Positions 1 to 7,322 are shown, counted from the stretch's first letter. The stretch is 24,144 bases of DNA from DASUSH01 sp036375215 (GCA_036375215.1 DASUSH010000001.1:1-24144), one strand, 5' to 3'. Numbers and translations: made by a program. The notes: a model not told the origin generated them from the sequence alone.

Positions 1-550
1 TGTTGGCCTGCTCGCCGACCCCGTCGTAGGAGATCTCGAAGCCCTTGATCACCTTCTTCAGGTTGCGGACGGTCCGGTCGTCGAGGGTGTTGAAGACCTC
101 GTCGATGTCGACGTTCGCGATCGTGTCGACCTGCTCGATCCGGCCGCCGTCGTCGATCGGGTCCTTCTCGCTCGACTCGGGCGGCAGCGTCAGCTCCACC
201 TGGTTGCCGGCGACCGACGAGAGCGACGGGGGGTTCACGCGCGCCTGCGTCCCCTGCGGAAGCGGCGCGAGATCCTCATCCACCGCGAAGGTGACGAGCG
301 CGGTGTTGTCGGGCGCGAGCTCGACCGACTTGACCGACCCGACGGGTTTCCCGGCGAGGGCGACCTCGGCCCCCTCCACCAGCTGGCTCGCGTTCTCGAA
401 GTTGGCGGTGACCTCGTACTCGTCGCCGCCGAACAGCAGGACGTAGCCGATCAGCGCGGCGGCGGCGACCAGCGCGACGACCGCGAGCGTTCGCCCGCGC
501 GACCCCTCTTCTTCTTCATGACCGTCCCGGTCCTCGTCGCCTGGCGACAA
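1..550 (-). CDS. MlaD/MCE-family protein, C-terminus cut by window edge
   Basis: The minus strand reads open from about 550 to the window edge; about 183 residues are visible. After a charged Asp/Glu-rich N-terminus comes one membrane segment (about residues 27-45, TLAVVALVAAAALIGYVLLF), then an MlaD/MCE domain beginning YEVTANFENASQLVEGAEV and including a Gly-Lys-Pro-Val-Gly turn. This matches substrate-binding subunits of MCE lipid importers, anchored by one N-terminal helix with the domain outside the membrane. The part after about residue 150 (VFNTLDDRTVRNLKKVIKGF) looks like the start of the helical tail of these proteins. The start is uncertain: no good ATG lies in this frame, and I chose a TTG at 550 without a strong ribosome-binding site. 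An ATG at 520 belongs to a different frame that stops soon. Family assignment is fairly sure; transported lipid is unknown. Confidence 0.75.
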   Translation of the reverse strand, partial: MSPGDEDRDGHEEEEGSRGRTLAVVALVAAAALIGYVLLFGGDEYEVTANFENASQLVEGAEVALAGKPVGSVKSVELAPDNTALVTFAVDEDLAPLPQGTQARVNPPSLSSVAGNQVELTLPPESSEKDPIDDGGRIEQVDTIANVDIDEVFNTLDDRTVRNLKKVIKGFEISYDGVGEQAN

Positions 551-659
551 TCTTCGGTCTTCGCTGCCCTTCGGGTGCCCCCCGCACCCATGGGTGCGCC
601 CTTCGACCTTTCTCGTATCAGCGCGACCGCCGCCGGAGGGTGACCGGCGTCACACAGCG

Positions 660-1085
660 TCAGGGAATCGGGAGCGGGCTCTCGTCCTCGGGCTCCGACT
701 CGCCGAACGTGCACACGCGCGTCCTGCGGTCGTCGAACCCGTGGCGGTTCTTCGCCGTCAGGACGACCACGGCACAGCGGTCCTCGCGATCCGGGACCTC
801 GACGCTCCAGAAGATGACCCCCGCCTCGCGGGTACCGCGATCCAGCGCATAGCGGTTGCGGTGCTCGCCCTGGCCGACGGCCACCTTCACCCTTTTCGCG
901 CGCTTGACGCCGGCCTCGATCAGCGTCGCGCCGCTCTCGGCCTGCGAGTACGAGATCGACTGGATCTCGGGGCCCTTCGGGCCGTCTCCTCCGCCGCCGC
1001 CACTCGCGATCGCGGGCGCCGCCGCGATGGCGGCGCATGCGGCGGCCGCCCAGAGCGAGCGAACCAGCATTGCGCCCATCGTCAT
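660..1085 (-). CDS. Small secreted protein of unknown function
   Basis: The 141-residue product starts at the ATG at 1085, preceded by a strong AGGAGG (1089-1094 on the complement); this decides against an upstream in-frame ATG at 1133. A signal peptide is clear: MTMGAMLVRSLW followed by an Ala-rich hydrophobic core, with likely cleavage after Ala-Ile-Ala near residue 27. A Gly run follows, then a compact, probably beta-rich domain with two cysteines (in DRCAVVVL and TRVCTFG) that could form a disulfide outside the cell. I do not recognise the family. The gene lies between tRNA-Lys and the MlaD/MCE gene on the same strand, with a gap of about 110 bases to the latter; no functional link is visible. 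Confidence 0.75.
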   Translation of the reverse strand: MTMGAMLVRSLWAAAACAAIAAAPAIASGGGGGDGPKGPEIQSISYSQAESGATLIEAGVKRAKRVKVAVGQGEHRNRYALDRGTREAGVIFWSVEVPDREDRCAVVVLTAKNRHGFDDRRTRVCTFGESEPEDESPLPIP

Positions 1086-1144
1086 CCCCCTCCTCTCAAG
1101 GAATCGCGACGAGGTTAGACCGGGGCGGCGCAACGATGCGCCAG

Positions 1145-1217
1145 TACCCCCGGCCGGAATCGAACCGGCGTCGCGCGGATTAAAAGTCCGCCGCTCTAGC
1201 CACTGAGCTACGGGGGC
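1145..1217 (-). tRNA. tRNA-Lys (anticodon UUU)
   Basis: Read on the minus strand, the 73-nt cloverleaf has a seven-pair acceptor stem GCCCCCG/CGGGGGT with a G-U first pair, a D-arm GCTC/GAGC, an anticodon stem GCGGA/TCCGC around loop CTTTTAA (anticodon TTT), a 5-nt variable loop and a T-arm GCCGG-TTCGATT-CCGGC. The discriminator is A and CCA is not encoded. It lies between the small secreted protein gene and the end of thiSG. Confidence 0.96.
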
Positions 1218-1248
1218 GGCCCAATTGTGACTGCAACCCGGCGATCGG

Positions 1249-2256
1249 CTATCCCAGCTCCGGCGCGCCCTCGTCGGGGGTCGAGGCCTCGGCGTGCAGG
1301 CGGCGCGGGATTCGCCCGGCGCGGCGGGCCTCGTAGCCCGCCTCGACCGCCTTGCGCATCGCCGCCGCCATGCGCTCGGGATCCTCGGCGCGCGAGACCG
1401 AGCTCGCGAGCAGGACGCCGTCGCAGCCGAGCTCCATCGCGAGCGCCGCGTCCGACGCGGTGCCGATTCCGGCGTCGAGGATCACCGGGACGGTCGCGCG
1501 CTCGACGATGATCCGGACGTTGTAGGGGTTGCGGATGCCGGACCCGGAGCCGATCGGGGAGCCGAGCGGCATCACCGCCACGCAGCCGACGTCCTCGAGC
1601 CGGCGGGCGAGGATCGGGTCGTCGTTCGTGTAGGGGAGGACCGTGAACCCCTCGTCGACGAGCGACTCCGCCGCGGCGACGAGCTCGACCGCGTCGGGGA
1701 AGAGCGTGCGGTCGTCGCCGATCACCTCGAGCTTCACCCAATCGGTCTCGAACGCCTCGCGGGCGAGGCGCGCGGTCCGGATCGCGTCGCGCGCCGTGTA
1801 GCAGCCCGCGGTGTTCGGGAGGCAGAACAGGCCCAGCCGGTCGATCACCTCGAGGACCGAGCCCTGGGCGAGCGGGTCGACCCGCCGCAGCGCCACGGTC
1901 ACCATCTCCGTACCCGACGCTCGCAGCGCCAGCTCCATGCTCTCCAGCGAGCGGAAGCCGCCGGTGCCGACGATCAGCCGCGAGCCCCAGGTCCGCCCGC
2001 CGAGCTCGAAGGGCTCGGGCGCCGACCCGACCTCCTCCGCGGCGGTGCGCTCGCCGCCGCCGATCGCGCGCACGACTTCGACCGCCTGGCCCTCGCGCAG
2101 AGGCGTGCGGTCCCACTTCGCGCGCGGGACGATCTCGCCGTCGACCGCGACCGCGACGCCGCGAAGCTCGTGCTCCACGCCGGCGAGCTCGACGGCGGCG
2201 GCGACGCTCGATCCCTCCGCGAGCTCGGTCGGCTCGCCGTTCAGCTCGATCGTCAC
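1249..2256 (-). CDS. thiSG: Fused sulfur carrier ThiS and thiazole synthase ThiG
   Basis: The 335-residue protein joins two thiamine thiazole-branch enzymes. Residues 1-68 are a ThiS ubiquitin-like domain (MTIELNGEPTELAEGSSV ... VVRAIGGG). Residues about 83-325 are ThiG, the TIM-barrel enzyme making the thiazole from deoxyxylulose 5-phosphate, dehydroglycine and ThiS thiocarboxylate. ThiG marks are LIVGTGGF, the probable Schiff-base Lys175 in TDWVKLEVIGD, and the phosphate-binding LGSPIGSGSGIRNP. The start is a GTG at 2256 that overlaps the thiO stop as GTGA, so the two are translationally coupled. No stop, ATG or GTG occurs in the joining segment (residues 69-87), so the fusion looks real. 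The ThiS Gly-Gly, normally C-terminal, is internal here. No thiF or cysteine desulfurase gene lies in the window. Confidence 0.93.
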   Translation of the reverse strand: MTIELNGEPTELAEGSSVAAAVELAGVEHELRGVAVAVDGEIVPRAKWDRTPLREGQAVEVVRAIGGGERTAAEEVGSAPEPFELGGRTWGSRLIVGTGGFRSLESMELALRASGTEMVTVALRRVDPLAQGSVLEVIDRLGLFCLPNTAGCYTARDAIRTARLAREAFETDWVKLEVIGDDRTLFPDAVELVAAAESLVDEGFTVLPYTNDDPILARRLEDVGCVAVMPLGSPIGSGSGIRNPYNVRIIVERATVPVILDAGIGTASDAALAMELGCDGVLLASSVSRAEDPERMAAAMRKAVEAGYEARRAGRIPRRLHAEASTPDEGAPELG

Positions 2257-3419
2257 GCCGGCACCCCCTCGTGGCGGAACCGCGCCGGCGCCAGGCCGGC
2301 GGCGGCCTCCGGCGCGTCGTCGCCGGTGAGGAGCGCGGCGACCGCGTCGGCGGTGAGCGGTGCGAGCAGGACGCCGTTCCGGTAGTGGCCCGTCGCGAGC
2401 AGGAGCCCCTCGAGCCGTCCGGCGCCGACCAGCGGCGCGTTGTCCGGCGACCCCGGCCGCAGCCCAGCCGTCATCTCGGCGATCTCGAGCTCGGCCACCT
2501 CGGGCAGCAGCCGGTAGGCCTCGCGCAGGAGCTCGTGGACGCCGCCGGCGGTGACCGCGGTCTCGAAGCCGCGCTCCTCCACGGTGGCGCCGACCACCAG
2601 GCGGCCGTCGGCACGCGGCACGAGGTAGACCCGGCGCGACGCGACGATGCGCTCGCAGGCGGGCTGCTCGCCGCGCAGGACGAGGATCTGCCCCTTCACC
2701 GGGCGCACCGGGGGCCGCGCCTCGACCGGGAGCCATCCCGTCTCGCCCGCCCAGGCGCCGGTGGCGAGCACGACCTGCTCCGCGCGCATGGCGCGGCCGC
2801 CGCGGGTGCGGACGCCCGCGATCCGCCCGCCGGCGAGCAGCGCCTCGACGGGCTCGTCGCCCGCGATCAGCATCCCGCCGGCGCGCGCAAACGCCTCGGA
2901 GAGCGCGGCGACGACGACGCGCGGGTCGGCCTCGGCCTCATCGGGCGCGTGGATCCCGCCGGCGATGGACGTCGCCAGCCCCGGCTCGAGCCGCCGGCAC
3001 GCCGTCGGCCGCAGCCACTCGGCCTCGAGGCCCAGGGAGACCTGGAGCTCGTGGCGGCGGCGGAGCTCCTCGGCCTCGTCGCGGTCGAGCGCGACGTGGA
3101 GGGCGCCGCGGGCGCGATAGCCGACCTCGCGTCCCGAGGCCTCGCCGAGCTCGCCGGCGAACGCGGGCCAGGCGGCCGCGGAGGCGAGGTTGGCGCGCAG
3201 GAGCCGCTCCTCCCCCCACGACACCTCCCCGACCGGGGCGAGCATCCCGGCGGCGACGCCCGAGGCGCCCGCCCCCGGCCGGTCGCGTTCGAGCACGCAG
3301 ACCCGCAGCCCGCGTGAGGCGGCCCGCCAGGCGCAGGCGAGCCCGACGACGCCGGCGCCGATCACCACCGCGTCGTAGGTCTCGCGTCCTTCGCTGCCGT
3401 TGTCTCGTCTGTGCGGCAC
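2253..3419 (-). CDS. thiO: Glycine oxidase ThiO (FAD-dependent)
   Basis: The 388-residue protein has the DAO-type FAD oxidoreductase fold: dinucleotide motif AVVIGAGVVGLACAWRAA near residue 17, ERDRPGAGASGVAAGMLAP around 45-65, and a late FAD/substrate segment with GLRPGSPDNAPLVG and GHYRNGVLLAP. ThiO oxidises glycine to dehydroglycine, the imine used by ThiG; the direct coupling to thiSG supports this over other D-amino-acid oxidases. The start is the GTG at 3419, preceded by GGGAGGAGG (3423-3431), which sits at the 3' end of the TPP riboswitch. The GTG start also gives a charged 14-residue N-terminal extension before the FAD fold. Thiamine diphosphate should therefore repress both thiO and thiSG. 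The gene is complete with no missing motif. Confidence 0.93.
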   Translation of the reverse strand: MPHRRDNGSEGRETYDAVVIGAGVVGLACAWRAASRGLRVCVLERDRPGAGASGVAAGMLAPVGEVSWGEERLLRANLASAAAWPAFAGELGEASGREVGYRARGALHVALDRDEAEELRRRHELQVSLGLEAEWLRPTACRRLEPGLATSIAGGIHAPDEAEADPRVVVAALSEAFARAGGMLIAGDEPVEALLAGGRIAGVRTRGGRAMRAEQVVLATGAWAGETGWLPVEARPPVRPVKGQILVLRGEQPACERIVASRRVYLVPRADGRLVVGATVEERGFETAVTAGGVHELLREAYRLLPEVAELEIAEMTAGLRPGSPDNAPLVGAGRLEGLLLATGHYRNGVLLAPLTADAVAALLTGDDAPEAAAGLAPARFRHEGVPA

Positions 3420-3523
3420 GAACCTCCTCCCTGCGCCGGCATTACCCGGATCAGGTTCTGGCGGTCGGCGGCCTTTAGCCGCCCTCTCAGCCCGTCCGAC
3501 TCGGGGCTCCCGCTGTCCGGTTC
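3420..3523 (-). ncRNA. TPP riboswitch (THI element) ahead of thiO
   Basis: On the minus strand the conserved core is plain: CTGAGAG (3484-3490) and the run from GAACCTGATCCGGGTAATG to GCCGGCGCAGGGAG (3427-3458). These are the pyrimidine- and diphosphate-binding arms of the thiamine diphosphate aptamer. A closing P1 helix can form between GAACC (3519-3523) and GGTTC (3420-3424). The ribosome-binding site GGGAGGAGG lies directly at the 3' foot of the aptamer, with only TTC between it and the thiO GTG, and no separate expression platform or U-rich terminator is visible. Translational control by masking of the ribosome-binding site is therefore the likely mechanism. Confidence 0.93.
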
Positions 3524-3529
3524 ATCGTA
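3524..3529 (-). promoter_or_regulatory. Putative -10 box for the thiO-thiSG transcript
   Basis: TACGAT on the minus strand fits TANNNT. A start six or seven bases downstream would begin the RNA at about the 5' foot of the riboswitch. No convincing -35 box is seen. Confidence 0.4.
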
Positions 3530-3535
3530 GAGGCC

Positions 3536-3541
3536 TAGATT
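3536..3541 (+). promoter_or_regulatory. Putative -10 box for thiE (leaderless start)
   Basis: TAGATT fits TANNNT and lies six bases before the thiE GTG, which would place the transcript start on the start codon. No ribosome-binding site precedes the GTG, consistent with a leaderless mRNA. Only six bases separate it from the opposing thiO -10 box. Confidence 0.4.
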
Positions 3542-3547
3542 GCGCTC

Positions 3548-4219
3548 GTGCAGCTTTCCCGGGCCGGTCGCGTCGCCGCAACGCACCTCTACTTCGTCTG
3601 CGAGGCGCGGCCCGGGGGCCGCGATCCGGCCCGCCTGCTCGACGCCGCGATCGCCGGCGGCGCCGGGATCGTGCAGCTGCGCGAGAAGGACCTCGGCGAC
3701 GAGGAGCTGATCGCCGCGGCGCGCCCCTTCCGCGCGGCCGCGGACCGGGGCGGGGCGCTCTTCATCCTGAACGACCGCCCCGACCTCGTCGCCGCCTGCG
3801 GCGCCGACGGGGTGCACGTCGGCCAGGACGACATGGCGGTCGCGGAAGCGCGCCGGCTCGCGGGCCCGGACGCGCTCGTCGGCCTCTCCTCCCACTCCGA
3901 GGCGGAGATCGTGGCCGCCTGCGCGGCCGAGGGCGACGCCCGGCCCGACCAGCTGAGCGTCGGCCCGGTCTGGGAGACGCCGACGAAGGAGGGCCGCCCG
4001 GCGACCGGACTGGCGCTGGTCGAGTTCGCCGCGCGCGAGGCGACGATCCCCTGGTTCGCGATCGGCGGGATCGACGCCGAGACCGCCGGCCCGGTGGCCG
4101 CCGCCGGAGCTCGGCGCGCGGTCGTCGTCCGCGCGATCCGCGACGCGGCGGACCCCGAGGCCGTCGCGAGGCGGATCAGCGACGCGCTCGCGGCGGCGGA
4201 TCGGGAGAATCGGCGCTGA
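3548..4219 (+). CDS. thiE: Thiamine phosphate synthase ThiE
   Basis: The 223-residue TIM-barrel protein carries the complete ThiE signature: VQLREKD near residue 42, LNDRPDLVAACGADGVHVGQDD around 75-97, GLSSHS near 118, the pyrophosphate segment VGPVWETPTKEG around 138-149, and AIGGID near 174. It joins the hydroxymethylpyrimidine and thiazole phosphates into thiamine monophosphate, in the cytosol. Length is normal for the family. The GTG at 3548 is the first start in frame and probably leaderless. The gene points away from thiO and does not lie behind the riboswitch, so it would escape that feedback unless promoter interference couples the two arms. A membrane protein gene follows after three bases. 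Confidence 0.95.
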   Translation: MQLSRAGRVAATHLYFVCEARPGGRDPARLLDAAIAGGAGIVQLREKDLGDEELIAAARPFRAAADRGGALFILNDRPDLVAACGADGVHVGQDDMAVAEARRLAGPDALVGLSSHSEAEIVAACAAEGDARPDQLSVGPVWETPTKEGRPATGLALVEFAAREATIPWFAIGGIDAETAGPVAAAGARRAVVVRAIRDAADPEAVARRISDALAAADRENRR

Positions 4220-4222
4220 GCG

Positions 4223-4810
4223 ATGGGCAGCCGAGAGCGAAAGCGAGCCGCGCGGCAGAAGCGCAAGACGCGCACCGCCGAGCGCAAGAGCGCCGCGGAG
4301 CTCGCCGAGGAGACGATCGCGTCGACGACGTCCAGCAACGGCGCCGATTCCGAGGGCGCCGAGCCGGCGTTGCGGACCGAGACGGCCTCCCAGCGCAAGG
4401 ACCGCGAGGCGCGCGAGGCCCTCGAGCCGCTGAGGGAGGGCGAGCGCCCGACCGTGGTCACGGTCGGGGCGGTGATCTCGGCCGTGATCGCGGTCTCGGT
4501 CCTGGTCGCCTACGCCCTCGGGGCGGAGGTCGACGGGGAGCGGCCGCCGGTGACCGCGGTCCTCGCGCCGGCGGCGCTGCTCGGGATGATGGCCTACGGA
4601 CTGTGGCGCGCCCGCTACTGGGCCGTGCTCGGCTTCCAGGCCCTGCTCGTCATCCTCATCCTCGCGACCTCGCTCGGGCTGCTCCAGGCGGTGAAGTTCG
4701 AGCAGGTCATCGGCAACCTTGCTCTGCTCGCCGCCGCCGGCGTCCTGTTCTGGTTCATGATCAAGGCCTGGGCGCGCATCCAGATGCCGACCCGCCTCCC
4801 GCGCGAGTGA
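4223..4810 (+). CDS. Small multi-pass membrane protein of unknown function
   Basis: The 195-residue product has two parts. Residues 1-75 are highly charged and probably disordered, starting with a Lys/Arg-rich stretch (SRERKRAARQKRKTRTAERK). Residues about 76-190 hold four predicted membrane helices: around 76-99 (VVTVGAVISAVIAVSVLVAYAL), 107-127, 131-153 and 160-187. No catalytic motif or named domain is recognisable. The ATG follows the thiE stop after three bases, so the pair is probably cotranscribed. A role in thiamine transport is possible from position alone, but four helices with a basic tail do not resemble known thiamine transporters that I can name. Confidence 0.75.
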   Translation: MGSRERKRAARQKRKTRTAERKSAAELAEETIASTTSSNGADSEGAEPALRTETASQRKDREAREALEPLREGERPTVVTVGAVISAVIAVSVLVAYALGAEVDGERPPVTAVLAPAALLGMMAYGLWRARYWAVLGFQALLVILILATSLGLLQAVKFEQVIGNLALLAAAGVLFWFMIKAWARIQMPTRLPRE

Positions 4811-4827
4811 CGCCGCGGGCACTTGGG

Positions 4828-4833
4828 TAGAGT
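4828..4833 (+). promoter_or_regulatory. Putative -10 box for lpd (leaderless start)
   Basis: TAGAGT fits TANNNT and lies six bases before the lpd ATG, the same spacing as at thiE and the D,D-carboxypeptidase gene. No Shine-Dalgarno sequence intervenes. No clear -35 box. Confidence 0.4.
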
Positions 4834-4839
4834 CGCCGC

Positions 4840-6213
4840 ATGGCTGATTCCTTTGACGTGATCGTCGTCGGGTCGGGCCCCGGCGGATATCACGCCGCGA
4901 TCCGTGCCGCCCAGCTCGGCCTGAAGACGGCCTGCGTGGAGAAGGACGTCGTCGGTGGCCGCTGCCTCAATTACGCGTGCATCCCGGCGAAGACCGTCCT
5001 GCACACCGCCGAGATCTACGACGAGGCGGCCAACCACTCCTCCGACCTCGGCATCGACGTCGAAGGGGTGTCGATCAACTGGCAGGGCGTCCAGGACCGC
5101 CGCGAGAAGGTCCGCAAGACCCTCACCGGCGGGGTCAAGATGCTCTTCGACAAAAACAAGGTCACCTACATCGAGGGCGAGGGCGCGCTGACCGAGGCCG
5201 CCGACGTCAAGGTCGGCGAGACGACCTACGAGACCAAGGCGGTGGTCCTCGCCACCGGTTCGGTCGCGCTGCCGATCCCCGGCGTCGAGTTCGGTGGGCG
5301 CGTGCTCGACACCTGGGGCGCGTGGTCGCTCGGCGAGCTGCCGCAGCGGCTCGCGGTGGTCGGCGCCGGCGCCTCGGGCGCCGAGATCGCCTCCGGCTAC
5401 GGCCGGCTCGGGACCGAGGTGCTCCTGATCGAGATGCTCGACCAGATCCTCCCCGCCGAGGACGCCGACAGCGCCAAGCTCGTCGCCCGCGCCTTCAAGA
5501 AGCAGAACATCACGGTCGCGACCGGCACCAAGGTCGAGAGCGTCGATGCCGGCAAGGACTCCGTGAAGGTCACCTATGGCGACGAGACGGCCGAGGTCGA
5601 CTACCTCGTGATCGCCGGCGGCCGCGGTCCCGACACCGAGGCGCTCGGCCTCGACGCGGCCGGGGTCAAGACCGACGAGAAGACCGGCAAGATCGAGATC
5701 GACGAGTGGCAGCGGACCTCGAACGAGACGGTCTACGCGATCGGCGACCTGGTCCGCGGCGCCGCGCTCGCCCACAAGGCCCAGGAGGAGGGCGTGGTCG
5801 CGGTCGAGCGGATCGCCGGCGCCGACACCCACCCGGTCGACGTCGAGCTCGTCCCCGGCGCGACCTTCTGCCAGCCGCAGGTGGCGAGCGTCGGCATGAC
5901 CGAGGCGGAGGCTAAGGAGTCGGGGCGCGAGATCAAGGTCGGCAAGTTCAACCTCGGCGGCGTCGGCGCCGCGGCGGTGTACGACGACCGCCAGGGCATG
6001 GTCAAGCTGATCGCCGACGCCGAGTACGGGGAGATCGTCGGCGCCCACGTCGTCGGCAACAGGGCCTGCGACATGATCGCCGAGCTCGTCGACACGATCG
6101 CGCTCGAGGGCGGCTACCAGGAGCTGGCCCGCATCATCCACGCCCACCCGACGATCTCCGAAGCGATCCTCGACGCCAGCCGGGCCGTAGACGGCTGGGC
6201 GATCCATCAGTAA
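4840..6213 (+). CDS. lpd: Dihydrolipoyl dehydrogenase (E3)
   Basis: The 457-residue flavoprotein reoxidises dihydrolipoyl groups of E2 with NAD+. FAD motif: VIVVGSGPGGYHAAIRAA from residue 8. The redox disulfide is Cys42/Cys47 in GGRCLNYACIPAK, a variant of the usual CLNxGCIPSK with Ala and Ala replacing Gly and Ser. NAD-binding motif: VVGAGASGAEIASGYGRLG near residue 175. The second FAD motif is TVYAIGDLV, and the dimer-interface His-Glu pair is in HAHPTISEA near the C-terminus. It is the only E3 in the window, while both 2-oxoacid dehydrogenase sets lack one, so it probably serves both. It stands as a single gene with its own likely promoter; 133 bases follow before the next gene. Confidence 0.95.
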   Translation: MADSFDVIVVGSGPGGYHAAIRAAQLGLKTACVEKDVVGGRCLNYACIPAKTVLHTAEIYDEAANHSSDLGIDVEGVSINWQGVQDRREKVRKTLTGGVKMLFDKNKVTYIEGEGALTEAADVKVGETTYETKAVVLATGSVALPIPGVEFGGRVLDTWGAWSLGELPQRLAVVGAGASGAEIASGYGRLGTEVLLIEMLDQILPAEDADSAKLVARAFKKQNITVATGTKVESVDAGKDSVKVTYGDETAEVDYLVIAGGRGPDTEALGLDAAGVKTDEKTGKIEIDEWQRTSNETVYAIGDLVRGAALAHKAQEEGVVAVERIAGADTHPVDVELVPGATFCQPQVASVGMTEAEAKESGREIKVGKFNLGGVGAAAVYDDRQGMVKLIADAEYGEIVGAHVVGNRACDMIAELVDTIALEGGYQELARIIHAHPTISEAILDASRAVDGWAIHQ

Positions 6214-6346
6214 CCCGCTGCTCGGCGTGCGCGACTTACGCAGCGGCGGGGGCACCGATGTCAGCGCCGCCCGCGACTTCGACGACGACTCGTCGCCTCA
6301 CGGCGTTCGGCCGGCCGGCGACGCCGATGCCACAAGGAGGTAGACG
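6214..6346. other. Non-coding gap between lpd and the VOC gene
   Basis: The 133 bases show no coding frame of interest. GGCGT (6302-6306) and ACGCC (6321-6325) can pair around a GGCCGG core, and AAGGAGG at 6334-6340 serves the VOC gene. I find no convincing promoter or U-tailed terminator. Confidence 0.5.
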
Positions 6347-6709
6347 ATGATCAGCACGCTCGACTTCATCGGGATCCCGTCCCAGGACCCCGAGCGCTCG
6401 CGGAGGTTCTACGTGGAGACACTCGGGTTGCGGCCGGACGAGCACGGCGACAGCGAGTTCTGGCTCGGCGACACCTGCTTCTCGATCTGGGAGCCCGCGC
6501 GAATGGGGTTCGAGTTCACCCCGCAGAAGAACGCGCACCTGGCGCTTCATGTCGACGACGTCGCGGCGGCGAAGGCCGAGCTCGAGGCCAAGGGCGTCGA
6601 GTTTTCCGGCGACATCTTCGACACCGGCGTCTGCCACATGGCGCTCTTCACCGACCCCGACGGCAACGACCTGATGCTGCACCACCGCTACGCGCCGTAC
6701 GACGACTGA
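6347..6709 (+). CDS. VOC (glyoxalase/bleomycin-resistance) superfamily protein
   Basis: The 120-residue protein shows the paired beta-alpha-beta-beta-beta modules of the vicinal-oxygen-chelate fold: LDFIGIPSQDPERSRRFYVETLGL at the N-terminus, HLALHVDDVAAAKAELEAKG in the middle, and MALFTDPDGNDLMLHHR at the end. The C-terminal DPDGN turn is typical. Members bind a metal and act as dioxygenases, isomerases, lyases or antibiotic-binding proteins; nothing here fixes the substrate. The start is secure: AAGGAGG lies six bases before the ATG. It heads a probable three-gene run with the DsbA-like and EEP genes (gaps of 10 and 7 bases). The 133 bases upstream hold no gene. Confidence 0.85.
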   Translation: MISTLDFIGIPSQDPERSRRFYVETLGLRPDEHGDSEFWLGDTCFSIWEPARMGFEFTPQKNAHLALHVDDVAAAKAELEAKGVEFSGDIFDTGVCHMALFTDPDGNDLMLHHRYAPYDD

Positions 6710-6719
6710 GGCGCCGGCG

Positions 6720-7322
6720 ATGACCGAGCAGATGGTCGACCACCCGGTCTTCTACTACGACCTCGGCTCCCCGTACGCGTACCTCGCGGCCGAGCGGGTG
6801 AACGGCCTCTTCGTCGAGGCGACCGGGCTGCCGCCGATCTGGCAGCCGATCCTGCTCGGCGGGCTCTTCGGGCGCTTCGATCGCGACTCGTGGGCGAACG
6901 GGCCCGGGCGCGAGGAGGGCCTCCGCGAGGTCGAGCGCAGGGCCTCGGCCTACGGCCTGCCGCCGATCGCGTGGCCCGAGCCGTTCCCCGGCAACACGCT
7001 CTACGCGATGCGCGTCGCGACCTTCGCCAAGGAGATCGGCAAGGCGGTCTCGTTCGCGAGCGCCGCCTTCCGCCAGGCCTTCGCCGGGGGCCGCGACCTC
7101 ACCGACCCGGAGAACGTGATGATCGCCGCCGCGGCCTGCGAGCTCCACCCCCGGGCGGTCGAGCAGGCGGCGAGCCGCGACTCGGTCAAGGCCAAGCTGC
7201 GCGAGGCGACCGACGAGGCGGGCGACGCCGGCGTCTTCGGCGTGCCGACGCTCGTCGTCCGCGGCGAGGTCTTCTGGGGCGACGACCGGATCGAGGACGC
7301 GGTCGCGGCAGCCGCGGGCTGA
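6720..7322 (+). CDS. DsbA-family / 2-hydroxychromene-2-carboxylate isomerase-like protein
   Basis: The 200-residue protein has a thioredoxin-like N-terminus, VFYYDLGSPYAYLAAERV, with the Gly-Ser-Pro-Tyr turn in place of the CxxC of true disulfide oxidases, an inserted helical domain, and the cis-proline segment GVFGVPTLVVRGEVFWGDDRIED at the C-terminus. This pattern fits the kappa-GST/HCCA isomerase branch, whose members isomerise chromene carboxylates using glutathione. Actinobacteria usually lack glutathione, so the true thiol or substrate is open. Cytosolic: no signal peptide. It lies between the VOC and EEP genes in one direction with short gaps; a catabolic or detoxifying role is only an inference. 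Confidence 0.85.
   Translation: MTEQMVDHPVFYYDLGSPYAYLAAERVNGLFVEATGLPPIWQPILLGGLFGRFDRDSWANGPGREEGLREVERRASAYGLPPIAWPEPFPGNTLYAMRVATFAKEIGKAVSFASAAFRQAFAGGRDLTDPENVMIAAAACELHPRAVEQAASRDSVKAKLREATDEAGDAGVFGVPTLVVRGEVFWGDDRIEDAVAAAAG

Noticed and set aside
45..446. 133-codon plus-strand frame over the MlaD/MCE gene
   Set aside because: Ser/Thr-rich product without family features; the minus strand shows a membrane helix plus MCE domain.
2020..2070. Separate thiG start downstream of thiS
   Set aside because: No ATG or GTG and no stop in the ThiS frame occurs in the joining segment.
2271..3317. Long open frame (348 codons) on the plus strand across thiO
   Set aside because: The protein is low-complexity Arg/Ala/Gly with no family features, while the minus strand encodes a complete ThiO. 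Such antisense frames are expected at this GC content.
4615..6255. 546-codon open frame on the minus strand across lpd
   Set aside because: Antisense shadow of a complete, well-conserved lpd gene.
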